Shown: piece by piece, positions 37,127-45,899 of the stretch | Layout: each line of letters opens with the position of its first letter | Position numbering within the stretch: the stretch's first letter is position 1 | From: Bacteroidaceae bacterium | Lineage (GTDB): Bacteria > Bacteroidota > Bacteroidia > Bacteroidales > Bacteroidaceae | DNA: 50,770 nt | NCBI GenBank assembly: GCA_017556585.1 | Contig: JAFYMP010000087.1 | Span: forward strand, 1-50,770 | Direction: 5' to 3' | Notes under the pieces: generated by a model | What the model saw: the letters and a program-made list of their open reading frames with translations, nothing else | Databases searched by the model: none | What the model was told of the DNA's origin: nothing | Made by a program: the position numbers and the translations under genes

Positions 37127-37823
37127 AAACAAGTTTCTATATGGTGACACTCTTACCAGATTAATACTGATTAACGTTGGAGTGTTCGTTGTAATTGCTG
37201 TAATAAAGGTATTTTTTATTCTGCTTGGACTAACCGACAATGCCACCTGGAACCACAACTTTGAGTGGAGTTGGAATCTGGAAGACTTTTTAGCCAGACC
37301 CTGGACCATAGCTACATATATGTTTACCAGTTATGGCGTATGGCATCTATTGTTCAACATGCTTACACTCTACTGGTTTGGCCAAAGGTTTCAGACACTC
37401 TTTACCAATAGTCAATTAAGAGGAATATACATACTTGGTGCCTTAGCAGGAATGACATTCTTTACTCTGATATTCAATCTTTTTCCGGCAATGCAAACCA
37501 AAGATTACCTTTGGACTATGCCCGGAACATCTACTGCGGTCATTGCAATAGCATCGGCTACTGCATTCAGAGCACCAAACCATTTGCAGAAAATTCCACT
37601 TATAGGATTTATCCCTGCCAAATACCCTGCCATTGCATTGGCAATTGTAAACATTGCACTTATACCGAATATAAATCCTGCCACCGATTTTGCACATCTG
37701 GGAGCCGGACTGCTGGGATTTTTATTTGTATATTTCCACAGACACGGCACAGATATAACCAAACCTATAACATCTATTGCCGTATGGATAGACAAACTAT
37801 TTGACAGAAAGAGCAACAAATGA
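37101..37823 (+). CDS. Rhomboid-family intramembrane serine protease 2
   Basis: 240 residues starting inside the preceding gene. An N-terminal soluble stretch is followed by about six helices. HLLFNMLTLYWFG (82-94), catalytic Ser144 in PGTSTAV and His199 in DFAHLGAG are visible. The canonical G-x-S-G is G-T-S-T here, so the residue after Ser is Thr. The Ser/His dyad is intact, so it is probably active. It overlaps the following EEP gene by 4 bp (ATGA). Two rhomboids in tandem suggest coordinated or non-redundant substrates. Confidence 0.92.
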   Translation: METFISDIKNKFLYGDTLTRLILINVGVFVVIAVIKVFFILLGLTDNATWNHNFEWSWNLEDFLARPWTIATYMFTSYGVWHLLFNMLTLYWFGQRFQTLFTNSQLRGIYILGALAGMTFFTLIFNLFPAMQTKDYLWTMPGTSTAVIAIASATAFRAPNHLQKIPLIGFIPAKYPAIALAIVNIALIPNINPATDFAHLGAGLLGFLFVYFHRHGTDITKPITSIAVWIDKLFDRKSNK

Positions 37824-38905
37824 AACTGATTGGAAAGATTATAACCTATCCTATACTGTTTGTAAACATTGTAGCAGCAGTACTGCTATTGGTTTGCAGT
37901 TACAGTTCATTGGCTGCTCCCAAAGGCGACATGCCATTAACTTCGTTATCGGGATTAGCGTTTCCTATCTTTCTAATCATCAATATATTGTTCATTATTT
38001 TTTGGCTACTGTTCTGGACAAAAGGCAGTTTAATATCCATAGTCACGTTTGTAATATGCATAGGGCCGTGTTTAGATTATTTCCCATTAAATTTCAAAGC
38101 TAAGAACTACACTCCTAAAGAGAAAGACATAAAGATTATATCGTACAACACAGAAGCCTTTGGAACGAAAGTAAACAAGGATTGGGGCAACACAAATCCA
38201 CTGCTCGCATACATAACATCTCAAGAAGCAGATATCATCTGTCTGCAAGAGGCAATAGTCAACGTTATAGCGCAAAAGGGTAAAGATAAAAATTTCTTAC
38301 CTGATTACCCGTATTACGCATACTCATCCATAGGCAACATAGCCTGTCTGTCCAAATACCCTATTATTCATTCAGAAGGGATAGGTTTTGAAGGCGTAAC
38401 AGGCAATAGTTATTTATATTGCAAAATACTTATAAACAACGATACATTAGCCGTTTATAACTGTCATTTGGAATCAAACAGATTGAGTGAAGAGAATATA
38501 GACCAATACTGGGATTTCTTTGACGATCCTACTGAAAAGGAGAAAATTTCAGGCCCTAAAACAGTAGTGAAAAAACTTATCACATCGTGCAAGGCAAGAG
38601 CAGCACAGGCAGAAATAATTTCTGACAAAATTAAAGCAGAAACAGCCAAATATACCATTGTGTGCGGCGACCTTAACGACACCCCATTATCATACACCCA
38701 CAAACTATTTGAAAAAGATCTGCATGACGCACATTCCACAAGTGGTTTTGGGGCAGGTATATCGTACCACAAACATCACTTATACTATAGAATAGACCAC
38801 ATTTTCACAAGCAAAAACATTAAATCAAGGCACTGCTGGATAGATAACAGCATAAAAGATTCAGACCACTACCCCATTTGTGCTGTCTTAACGCTTAATC
38901 TATAG
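37820..38905 (+). CDS. Membrane-anchored endonuclease/exonuclease/phosphatase (EEP) family protein
   Basis: 361 residues. Three membrane helices lie in residues 8-90, then an EEP domain of about 104-361. Active-site residues seen are Asn110 (ISYNTEAFG), Glu144 (CLQEA), His216 (YNCHLES), Asp284 and Asn286 (CGDLNDTP), Asp326 (RIDHIF) and Asp349-His350 (SDHYPI). The full set suggests a metal-dependent phosphodiesterase or phosphatase. The topology probably places the domain outside the cytoplasm. The substrate could be nucleic acid, lipid or sugar phosphate and cannot be decided. It is the third gene of the rhomboid operon, coupled by ATGA. Confidence 0.87.
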   Translation: MKLIGKIITYPILFVNIVAAVLLLVCSYSSLAAPKGDMPLTSLSGLAFPIFLIINILFIIFWLLFWTKGSLISIVTFVICIGPCLDYFPLNFKAKNYTPKEKDIKIISYNTEAFGTKVNKDWGNTNPLLAYITSQEADIICLQEAIVNVIAQKGKDKNFLPDYPYYAYSSIGNIACLSKYPIIHSEGIGFEGVTGNSYLYCKILINNDTLAVYNCHLESNRLSEENIDQYWDFFDDPTEKEKISGPKTVVKKLITSCKARAAQAEIISDKIKAETAKYTIVCGDLNDTPLSYTHKLFEKDLHDAHSTSGFGAGISYHKHHLYYRIDHIFTSKNIKSRHCWIDNSIKDSDHYPICAVLTLNL

Positions 38906-38922
38906 TGTTTTATTCACATTTC

Positions 38923-38969
38923 TCCTTTTTTTTCAACAATTCTACACTATATTAAGGTGTAAAAAAGGA
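38923..38969. promoter_or_regulatory. Long imperfect hairpin between the EEP gene and secDF
   Basis: Outer arms TCCTTTTT (38923-38930) and AAAAAGGA (38962-38969) enclose inner arms TACAC (38943-38947) and GTGTA (38957-38961). There is no T-run after the right arm, so it is not a standard terminator for the plus strand. It ends 11 bp before the secDF -7 box and could be an operator. Confidence 0.4.
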
Positions 38970-38979
38970 AATAATTCTA

Positions 38980-38987
38980 TATATTTG
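38980..38987 (+). promoter_or_regulatory. -7 box of secDF
   Basis: TATATTTG, with the predicted transcript start near 38994. This leaves an untranslated leader of about 80 nt that opens with a strong hairpin. No clear -33 element. Confidence 0.5.
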
Positions 38988-39000
38988 CACCCTTGTAATT

Positions 39001-39035
39001 AGCTGGCTTGAAAATCGTAGGTTTTTAAGCTAGTT
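39001..39035 (+). promoter_or_regulatory. Leader hairpin with U-run upstream of secDF (attenuator-like)
   Basis: Arms AGCTGGCTTGAAAA (39001-39014) and TTTTTAAGCTAGTT (39022-39035) pair over 14 bp with four G-U wobbles around a 7-nt loop. The right arm runs into TTTTT at 39034-39038. It sits between the promoter and the ATG at 39074. It resembles an intrinsic terminator or an mRNA 5' stabiliser. Confidence 0.5.
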
Positions 39036-39073
39036 TTTGTGATAGACAAATAAATAATTAAAACAATAAAAGT

Positions 39074-42025
39074 ATGCAAAACAAAGGATTCGTAAAGGTG
39101 CTTGCTGTAGCATTGACAGTTATCTGTCTCTTCTACCTCTCCTTTACCTTTAGAACACGCGGCATTGAGAAAAGAGCCGCCGAAAGTCCAATGGGTGAAC
39201 AGGCCTACCTGGACTCCGTAATGAATGAAAAGGTCTGGTTGGGTATCTATTCATACAAAGAATGTCGCGAAATGCAGATTGGCCTGGGTCTTGACCTTAA
39301 AGGCGGTATGAACGTTATTTTGGAAGTTTCTGTTCCTGATGTTGTTAAGGCTCTTGCAAACAACACTACAGACGCTAACTTCAACGCTGCTCTTGTTGCT
39401 GCAAAGAATATTGCAGTTAGCAGCCAGGAAAATTTCGTTGATATTTTCGCATCACAGTATAATCAGATTGTTCCTAATGGCAATTTAAATGTATTCTTTG
39501 CTACCTCACAGTTAAAAGACCGTATCAACGTACAGAGCTCTAACGAAACTGTGATTGAGGTTGTGAAAGAAGAGGTTGAAAATGCCATTGACAACTCTTT
39601 TAACGTACTCCGCACTCGTATAGACCGTTTCGGTGTAGCTCAGCCTAACATTCAGGAACTGGAAGGCAAGCAGGGCCGTATCATGGTTGAACTTCCGGGT
39701 ATTAAAGAGCCAGAACGTGTAAGAAAGCTTCTTCAGGGTTCTGCAAACCTTGAATTCTGGGAAACATACAAATACCCTGAAATAGCAGATGCATTGTATG
39801 CAATAGACCGTCGTTATGCAGAGATGGTTGCAGCAGAAGATGCTACTGAAGATACAGAAGAGGTTGTAGCAGAAACTACTGAAGATACAACTGAAGGCGA
39901 TTTGGCTGCATCACTTTTGAACAATCAGGAAAGCGCAAATCTTTCTGCAGCTCAGATGGAAGAGCTAAAGAAGACCAACCCTCTTCTTTCAAGATTGAGC
40001 GCTCCTATGTATCAGGATGGATGCATTATAGGTTTGTCTCATTATAACGATACAGCTGCAGTTAACGAAATGTTGGCATCTGCAGAAGTTAAAACACTGC
40101 TTCCAAGAGATCTTAAACTTGCGTGGGGTGTAAAAGCTATTGACAATAAAGAGCAGTATTATGAACTTTACGCTCTTAAGGTTACCAACAAAAATGGTCA
40201 GGCTGCAATGACAGGTGAAGCTGTTTCAAATTCATCAGCAGATTTTGACAACTACGGAAATCCTTCAGTAAGTATGACAATGAATACTGAGGGTGCACGC
40301 GAATGGGCAAAACTGACAAAGCAGAATATACAAAGAAACATTGCTATCGTTCTTGATGGTTATGTTTACAGTGCTCCTAACGTAGAAAATGAAATCCCAG
40401 GTGGTAACTCACAGATTACAGGTTCATTCACTGTAGAAGATACTCAGGACTTGGCAAACGTACTTGAATCAGGTAAAATGCCTGCTCCTGCAAAAATCGT
40501 ACAGGAAGACATTGTAGGTCCTTCACTTGGTCAGGAATCAATCAGACAGGGTTTCATGTCATTTATAGTAGCATTCATCGTATTGATGATTTACATGTGC
40601 GCTATGTACGGACTGGTTCCGGGTATGATTGCTAACGGTGCTTTGCTATGCAACCTGTTCTTCACATTGGGTATCCTCACATCATTCCAGGCAGCTCTTA
40701 CTATGTCAGGTATTGCAGGTATAGTACTTACATTAGGTATGGCTGTGGATGCTAACGTGCTTATCTACGAACGTACAAAAGAAGAGATGAAAGCCGGCAA
40801 GAGCGTTGCTTCTGCTATTGCAGATGGTTACAAGAATGCTTTCTCAGCTATCTTCGACTCTAACTTTACATCTATCATCACCGGTATTATCCTGTTCTAC
40901 TTTGGTACAGGTCCTATCCGTGGTTTCGCTACCACACTTATCATCGGTATTATCTGTTCATTCTTTACAGCTGTATTCTTGACAAGAATCGTTTACGAAC
41001 ATTTCTTGGGTAAGGGCAAGATGCAGAATCTCACATTCACAACAGCTCTTTCAAAGAACTTGATGCAGAACTCAAAAATCAAGTTTATTGAAATTGCAAA
41101 GAAATCGTCTGTTGTATTTGGTGCGTTCGCTGTAGTATGTCTTGCATTCCTATTAGTTCGTGGTTTGAGCAAGAGTATTGACTTTACAGGTGGTAGAAAC
41201 TTTGTTATTCAGTTTGAACAACCTGTTGAACCGGAAGAAGTACGCGATATTCTGGAAGGTGTTATCACAGAAGATAACGTAAGCGCTATTGCTTTGGGTA
41301 CAGACCACAAAACTATACGCGTAAGTACCAACTATCGCATTAACGAAGATTCCGAAAACATTGACTCAGAAATAGAAGAATTCTTGTTCACTTCTTTGAA
41401 AGCAGCAGGAAAATTAAGTGCAGATCTTGATTTGGCTACATTTATTGACAGAGACAACCGTGCAGGTGGTTCTATCATCAGTTCACAAAAGGTAGGTCCA
41501 AGTATTGCAGATGATATTACAAAGGGTGCTATCATCTCTGTAATTTTAGCGCTTGTTGCAATCTTCCTATACATCTTGTTAAGATTTAGAAATGTTGCCT
41601 ACTCAATAGGTGCTATCGTAGCGTTAGGACTTGACACCTTATTTATAATGGGTCTCTATTCAATCTGTTGGGGATGGATGCCATTCTCACTTGAGATTGA
41701 CCAGACATTCATTGGTGCTATACTGACAGCTATTGGTTATTCTATCAACGATAAGGTGGTTGTATTTGACCGTATTCGTGAATATACTCATCTCTATCCA
41801 AAACGTGATAAGAAACAGTTATTCAACGATGCAGTAAATTCAACATTGGCACGTACCATCAACACATCACTCAGTACTTTGATTGTTCTTTTGGCTATCT
41901 TCTTCTTGGGTGGTGACAGCATTCGTAGCTTTGCATTTGCAATGATACTTGGTGTTGTATTCGGTACTTGCTCTTCAATCTTTATTGCTGCTCCTACAGC
42001 ATATAGCATTATCAGAAAGAAATAA
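39074..42025 (+). CDS. secDF: Protein translocase SecDF (fused SecD and SecF)
   Basis: 983 residues. One N-terminal helix is followed by LGLDLKGGMNVILEV, the P1 periplasmic domain and GRIMVELPGI. An acidic low-complexity insertion lies at about 254-276. The SecD membrane part has GMAVDANVLIYERTKEE with the conserved Asp559. The SecF half starts at about 700 with SIDFTGGRNFVI and carries YSINDKVVVFDR with Asp893. About 12 helices in total. It uses proton flow to aid late steps of Sec export at the inner membrane. It is monocistronic, with a terminator about 20 bp after the stop. Confidence 0.97.
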   Translation: MQNKGFVKVLAVALTVICLFYLSFTFRTRGIEKRAAESPMGEQAYLDSVMNEKVWLGIYSYKECREMQIGLGLDLKGGMNVILEVSVPDVVKALANNTTDANFNAALVAAKNIAVSSQENFVDIFASQYNQIVPNGNLNVFFATSQLKDRINVQSSNETVIEVVKEEVENAIDNSFNVLRTRIDRFGVAQPNIQELEGKQGRIMVELPGIKEPERVRKLLQGSANLEFWETYKYPEIADALYAIDRRYAEMVAAEDATEDTEEVVAETTEDTTEGDLAASLLNNQESANLSAAQMEELKKTNPLLSRLSAPMYQDGCIIGLSHYNDTAAVNEMLASAEVKTLLPRDLKLAWGVKAIDNKEQYYELYALKVTNKNGQAAMTGEAVSNSSADFDNYGNPSVSMTMNTEGAREWAKLTKQNIQRNIAIVLDGYVYSAPNVENEIPGGNSQITGSFTVEDTQDLANVLESGKMPAPAKIVQEDIVGPSLGQESIRQGFMSFIVAFIVLMIYMCAMYGLVPGMIANGALLCNLFFTLGILTSFQAALTMSGIAGIVLTLGMAVDANVLIYERTKEEMKAGKSVASAIADGYKNAFSAIFDSNFTSIITGIILFYFGTGPIRGFATTLIIGIICSFFTAVFLTRIVYEHFLGKGKMQNLTFTTALSKNLMQNSKIKFIEIAKKSSVVFGAFAVVCLAFLLVRGLSKSIDFTGGRNFVIQFEQPVEPEEVRDILEGVITEDNVSAIALGTDHKTIRVSTNYRINEDSENIDSEIEEFLFTSLKAAGKLSADLDLATFIDRDNRAGGSIISSQKVGPSIADDITKGAIISVILALVAIFLYILLRFRNVAYSIGAIVALGLDTLFIMGLYSICWGWMPFSLEIDQTFIGAILTAIGYSINDKVVVFDRIREYTHLYPKRDKKQLFNDAVNSTLARTINTSLSTLIVLLAIFFLGGDSIRSFAFAMILGVVFGTCSSIFIAAPTAYSIIRKK

Positions 42026-42045
42026 TCAACACATTGATTATATAG

Positions 42046-42078
42046 AAAACGCTTCCAGATTTTTGGAAGCGTTTTTTT
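42046..42078 (+). terminator. Intrinsic terminator of secDF
   Basis: Arms AAAACGCTTCC (42046-42056) and GGAAGCGTTTT (42065-42075) form an 11-bp perfect stem with an 8-nt loop and a T-run to 42078. Confidence 0.9.
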
Positions 42079-42139
42079 ATGCAATCATTTTTTGAGATAA
42101 AATTCGTACATATCTGCACCCGTTTTGAAAAAAAATTCT

Positions 42140-42147
42140 TATACTTG
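42140..42147 (+). promoter_or_regulatory. Weak -7-like box upstream of the ExbD-like gene
   Basis: TATACTTG differs by one base from TAnnTTTG and lies 28 bp before the ATG at 42176. It supports the shorter start over the TTG at 42125. Confidence 0.35.
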
Positions 42148-42175
42148 CAAATCAACAAACTTAATTACAATTATT

Positions 42176-43834
42176 ATGAGACAGTTCTTTATAAAAAACA
42201 AGTTTAATGCATTGGTATTAACTCTTGCATTTTTTACATCTTTATCAGCTTTTGCGCAACAAAATGGTTATCCCGAATTTGAAGACAGTAAGATGTGGAT
42301 TTATGAAGATGGCAACGCAAAAGTGCTTACATTCGATGGTGTAGAGGCTACCATGCCTGTAAAAAAGGTTGCCAGGTATCTTAAAAAGTACAAAGGCTAC
42401 AAAACTACCAGAATGTCAATTAGAATAGAGGACGAAAGTACAATCCTAAGTAGCGTAATGACTTTGGCAAAACAGCTCAAAAAGGTTGGTATAAAGGTAG
42501 CAGTGGCAAACAACGACGATATGTTTCAGAGCATGACAATGCCTGAATACAGACGAGCCTACATCTACGACGAAGGAGACGGATATTATAAATTTGAATT
42601 GAATTGCAATGATCAGAATAGCATTAGGAGTGGAAATAATATTATGATTGGCGGCTCCTCTTCTAAATCACATAAAAACGTCTCTATAATTGGTGATTTA
42701 AAAATGATGAAAGAGTGGATTTCAATGTTCGATGGTCACGGCATAGCTATATTCCCGAAAGATATGCCATATTCTGATGTGCAACAGATGGCAGAAACAG
42801 CTTGGAAATCGGGCATAGGTCAGGTATCTCTTATTACAACAGACCACGATATGACCAGATTTACCAACTATCCAAACTACATAACACTCATACCACAAAA
42901 CAGCGACTGGAACAAAACATATCCAGAACATAGTGCAAAAGAGATTGTAGAAATACGCAAAGAAGAACTTTCTGCTTCCAATTATGCAACCGATAATGAC
43001 AGAGAAAGAATAAGCAATCCACGTACACAATACAACACTAACCTGTTGTTCTTTAATCCTACTCAAGTAATTTCAAACGACAAGGAATTTGTACTTGGTG
43101 TAAAAGCTACGCAGGGCAATGACTTATGGATTACCGGAAAAAACGGTCTTGAATTGAGGGCAGGTGGTAAAACATATAAACAGACCGGTTATAAAGGTTT
43201 AGATGGTTTTGAGAACGTATATTTCTGGGCTCCAATTTCAGGATCATTCAACGAAATATTAACCTTTGAACCTATCCCGGCAGACGTTGCATCGGTAGAT
43301 ATATACGATGGTAGCGACAACAGTTTGGTTATTAAAGGTCTGGAAGTTTCCAGTGAATACAAGAACATTAAACAGCCTGTATCTTCATTAGTAGCCGGTC
43401 ACTACATATTCAAATTTGAGGGCGAACACGATATGCTTGATGTAATACAAATTGAAAGAGCTGAATTCTCATCTACAGAGACTACTCTCTATATGCAGAT
43501 GTCCATAATGGAGCCACATTCGTTCAAAGGTCATGTAGGCAGTGATTTCACTCTGACATTCCCTAACGGCAAAGAATTAAAAGCCATTAGATATGAAGGT
43601 GTTCAAACAGATGTTGATTTTGACAGAGGTGGAGACCACGTTACTACATACTTCCAGATTGTATTCCCACACATTTCAGATATAGAATGGCCTTTGCATA
43701 CTGGTTCAGATACTCCGGAAGAAAATATTATCAGACCGGTACTGAAAGGAACCCTTTGTCATGAAAAGATTGAAATGGAATTATCCAGATATTTAAACTA
43801 TGGTACGGGAGCTCATATTATTCGCCTTGAATAA
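42176..43834 (+). CDS. Secreted protein of unknown function with two ExbD/TolR-like segments
   Basis: 552 residues from ATG 42176; the frame opens at TTG 42125, which would bury the signal peptide. The Sec signal ends SAFAQ at about residue 28. Residues of about 77-111 (RMSIRIEDEST, then KKVGIKVAVAN) and 170-223 (SIIGDLKMMKEW, then DMPYSDVQQMAETAWKSGIG, then QVSLIT) look like the periplasmic ExbD/TolR fold, where a strand and a conserved Y-x-D-V helix precede G-I-x-x-V-x-L-I-T. No membrane anchor follows the signal. The region of about 290-552 appears all-beta and unrecognised. Flanked by terminators on both sides, so monocistronic. Function unknown; the ExbD resemblance is a by-eye inference. 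Confidence 0.8.
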   Translation: MRQFFIKNKFNALVLTLAFFTSLSAFAQQNGYPEFEDSKMWIYEDGNAKVLTFDGVEATMPVKKVARYLKKYKGYKTTRMSIRIEDESTILSSVMTLAKQLKKVGIKVAVANNDDMFQSMTMPEYRRAYIYDEGDGYYKFELNCNDQNSIRSGNNIMIGGSSSKSHKNVSIIGDLKMMKEWISMFDGHGIAIFPKDMPYSDVQQMAETAWKSGIGQVSLITTDHDMTRFTNYPNYITLIPQNSDWNKTYPEHSAKEIVEIRKEELSASNYATDNDRERISNPRTQYNTNLLFFNPTQVISNDKEFVLGVKATQGNDLWITGKNGLELRAGGKTYKQTGYKGLDGFENVYFWAPISGSFNEILTFEPIPADVASVDIYDGSDNSLVIKGLEVSSEYKNIKQPVSSLVAGHYIFKFEGEHDMLDVIQIERAEFSSTETTLYMQMSIMEPHSFKGHVGSDFTLTFPNGKELKAIRYEGVQTDVDFDRGGDHVTTYFQIVFPHISDIEWPLHTGSDTPEENIIRPVLKGTLCHEKIEMELSRYLNYGTGAHIIRLE

Positions 43835-43853
43835 TAGTAACCCGAATAAGCAG

Positions 43854-43887
43854 AGGTGGTGTACTTGAAACAGGTACACCACCTTTT
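43854..43887 (+). terminator. Terminator after the ExbD-like gene
   Basis: Perfect 11-bp arms AGGTGGTGTAC (43854-43864) and GTACACCACCT (43874-43884), loop TTGAAACAG, followed by only four T residues and an AT-rich tract. Confidence 0.8.
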
Positions 43888-43930
43888 ATATTATAGCAGA
43901 TACCCTTCTCCTTTATATACGTATAATTAT

Positions 43931-43986
43931 TTGCATATTTATTCGTATATGCAATATTTTAATAGTTTTTCGTATAAAATATGCAA
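43931..43986 (+). promoter_or_regulatory. Three-box operator-like region upstream of korA
   Basis: TTGCATAT (43931-43938) and ATATGCAA (43947-43954) form an inverted repeat with an 8-bp spacer. A third ATATGCAA is at 43979-43986, exactly 32 bp (about three helical turns) after the second. TTCGTATA also recurs before both rightward boxes. The last box lies about 30 bp upstream of the -7 box, which suits an activator site. Confidence 0.5.
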
Positions 43987-44015
43987 AATGTGATACAAGA
44001 ATTGAATTATTTGTG

Positions 44016-44023
44016 TAATTTTG
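44016..44023 (+). promoter_or_regulatory. -7 box of korAB
   Basis: TAATTTTG, predicted start near 44030, ATG at 44064. No good -33 TTG at the usual distance, in keeping with an activated promoter. Confidence 0.5.
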
Positions 44024-44063
44024 CACCGCTAAAGATGAAAAAATATTCAACTATATAGATATT

Positions 44064-45896
44064 ATGACTGTAAAAGAATTAGATCAGGTAGTAGTACGCT
44101 TTTCAGGTGACTCAGGAGATGGAATGCAACTTGCAGGAAATATCTTCTCTACAGTATCGGCTACTGTAGGTAACAGTATCTGTACATTTCCGGATTATCC
44201 GGCTGACATCCGCGCACCGCAAGGTTCACTTACAGGTGTATCGGGTTTCCAGGTACATATTGGCGCTGACAAGGTATTTACTCCCGGAGATAAATGTAAT
44301 GTATTGGTGGCAATGAATCCTGCCGCCCTGAAAACACAGTATAAATTCTGCGCATCGGACGCAGTAATCATTGTAGATACCGATGCATTTGGTGCAAAAG
44401 ACCTTGAAAAAGCTGAATTTAAGACAGACAATCCATTCGAAGAGATGGGTATTAAGAATACCGTTATAGAGGCTCCTATATCAACAATGTGTAAGGAGAG
44501 TCTTAAAGATAGCGGTATGGATAACAAATCCATTCTGAAATGCAGAAACATTTTTGCAGTAGGTTTGGTATGCTGGTTGTTTGACCGTAAACTTTCATTA
44601 GCAGAAGATATGCTAAGATCAAAGTTTGCAAAGAAACCTGCTATTGCAGATGCAAACATCAAGATTCTTAACGATGGATACAACTATGGTCACAACATAG
44701 CTGCCAATGGAGCTACTGTTTTCAGAATTGAATCAGACACTAAGGAGAAGGGCCGATACATGGATATTAACGGTAACAAGGCTACAGCATACGGACTTAT
44801 AGCAGCAGCAGAAAAATCAGGTCTGCAGCTCTATTTAGGTTCATACCCTATCACTCCTGCAACAGATATTCTTCACGAACTATCAAAACAGAAATCACTT
44901 GGTGTAATTACCGTTCAGTGTGAAGATGAGATAGCAGGCTGCGCTTCTGCACTGGGAGCTTCATACGCAGGTGCATTGGCAGTAACCACAACATCAGGTC
45001 CAGGTATCTGTCTGAAGAGTGAAGCCATGAATCTGGCTGTTATAGCAGAACTTCCACTGGTTATTATTGATGTTCAGCGTGGTGGTCCATCTACAGGACT
45101 TCCTACAAAGAGCGAACAGACAGACCTGCTTCAGGTACTGTTTGGAAGAAACGGTGAAAGTCCAATGCCTGTAATTGCAGCAACAACCCCTACTGACTGT
45201 TTCGATGCAGCATATCAGGCAGCAAAGATTGCCCTTGAATATATGACACCTGTAGTACTGCTTACAGACGCATTTATTGCAAACGGTTCAGCAGCATGGA
45301 AACTTCCAAACCTGACAGAATATCCGGATATCAAGGCACCATTTGTTACACCCGATATGGCAGGTAACTGGACACCATACATGCGCAACCCTGAAACAGG
45401 CGCACGCTATTGGGCAGTTCCTGGCACAGAGGGCTTTATGCACCGCATAGGTGGTCTTGAAAAGAGCGCAGCAACAGGTGCTATTTCAAACGATCCAGAG
45501 AACCATCATCAGATGACTCTTACACGTCAGGCAAAAGTAGATAACATCAAGGTTCCTGATTTGGTAGTAGAGGGCGATGCTGATGCAGACCTGCTTGTAG
45601 TAGGCTTTGGTGGCACATACGGTCATCTGCTGTCAGCGGTTAACGAAATGAACGCAAACGGCAACAAAGCAGCACTAGCACACTTCAAGTACCTGAACCC
45701 ACTGCCAAAGAATACAGCAGAAGTACTTAAAAAGTACAAGAAGGTGGTAGTGGCAGAACAGAACCTTGGACAGTTAGCTGCATATTTGAGAATGAAGATA
45801 GAGGGTATTAAGCTGGAACAGTTCAACGAAGTTAAAGGACAGCCTTTTGCAACCTCTACTTTAGTAAACTATTTTACAGAACTTATAAAGAAATAA
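44064..45896 (+). CDS. korA: 2-oxoglutarate/2-oxoacid:ferredoxin oxidoreductase, alpha subunit (gamma-alpha fusion)
   Basis: 610 residues. The N-terminal gamma-type domain (about 8-190) begins VVVRFSGDSGDGMQLAG. The alpha/pyrimidine-binding domain starts at about 238 with the YPITPATDIL motif (Pro262) and continues with QCEDEIAGCASALGASYAGA and TTSGPGI. With KorB it forms the TPP-dependent enzyme that interconverts 2-oxoglutarate and succinyl-CoA with ferredoxin, or acts on a related 2-oxoacid. No separate ferredoxin-like delta subunit is next to it. Only 3 bp separate it from korB. Confidence 0.93.
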   Translation: MTVKELDQVVVRFSGDSGDGMQLAGNIFSTVSATVGNSICTFPDYPADIRAPQGSLTGVSGFQVHIGADKVFTPGDKCNVLVAMNPAALKTQYKFCASDAVIIVDTDAFGAKDLEKAEFKTDNPFEEMGIKNTVIEAPISTMCKESLKDSGMDNKSILKCRNIFAVGLVCWLFDRKLSLAEDMLRSKFAKKPAIADANIKILNDGYNYGHNIAANGATVFRIESDTKEKGRYMDINGNKATAYGLIAAAEKSGLQLYLGSYPITPATDILHELSKQKSLGVITVQCEDEIAGCASALGASYAGALAVTTTSGPGICLKSEAMNLAVIAELPLVIIDVQRGGPSTGLPTKSEQTDLLQVLFGRNGESPMPVIAATTPTDCFDAAYQAAKIALEYMTPVVLLTDAFIANGSAAWKLPNLTEYPDIKAPFVTPDMAGNWTPYMRNPETGARYWAVPGTEGFMHRIGGLEKSAATGAISNDPENHHQMTLTRQAKVDNIKVPDLVVEGDADADLLVVGFGGTYGHLLSAVNEMNANGNKAALAHFKYLNPLPKNTAEVLKKYKKVVVAEQNLGQLAAYLRMKIEGIKLEQFNEVKGQPFATSTLVNYFTELIKK

Positions 45897-45899
45897 GAT

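Noticed and set aside
38923-38969. Terminator for the rhomboid-EEP operon
   Set aside because: The hairpin lacks a T-run after the right arm on the plus strand, and it abuts the secDF promoter, so a regulatory role is at least as likely.
42125-42175. TTG at 42125 as start of the ExbD-like gene
   Set aside because: It adds a polar stretch before the signal peptide and overlaps the likely promoter; ATG 42176 fits a signal sequence.
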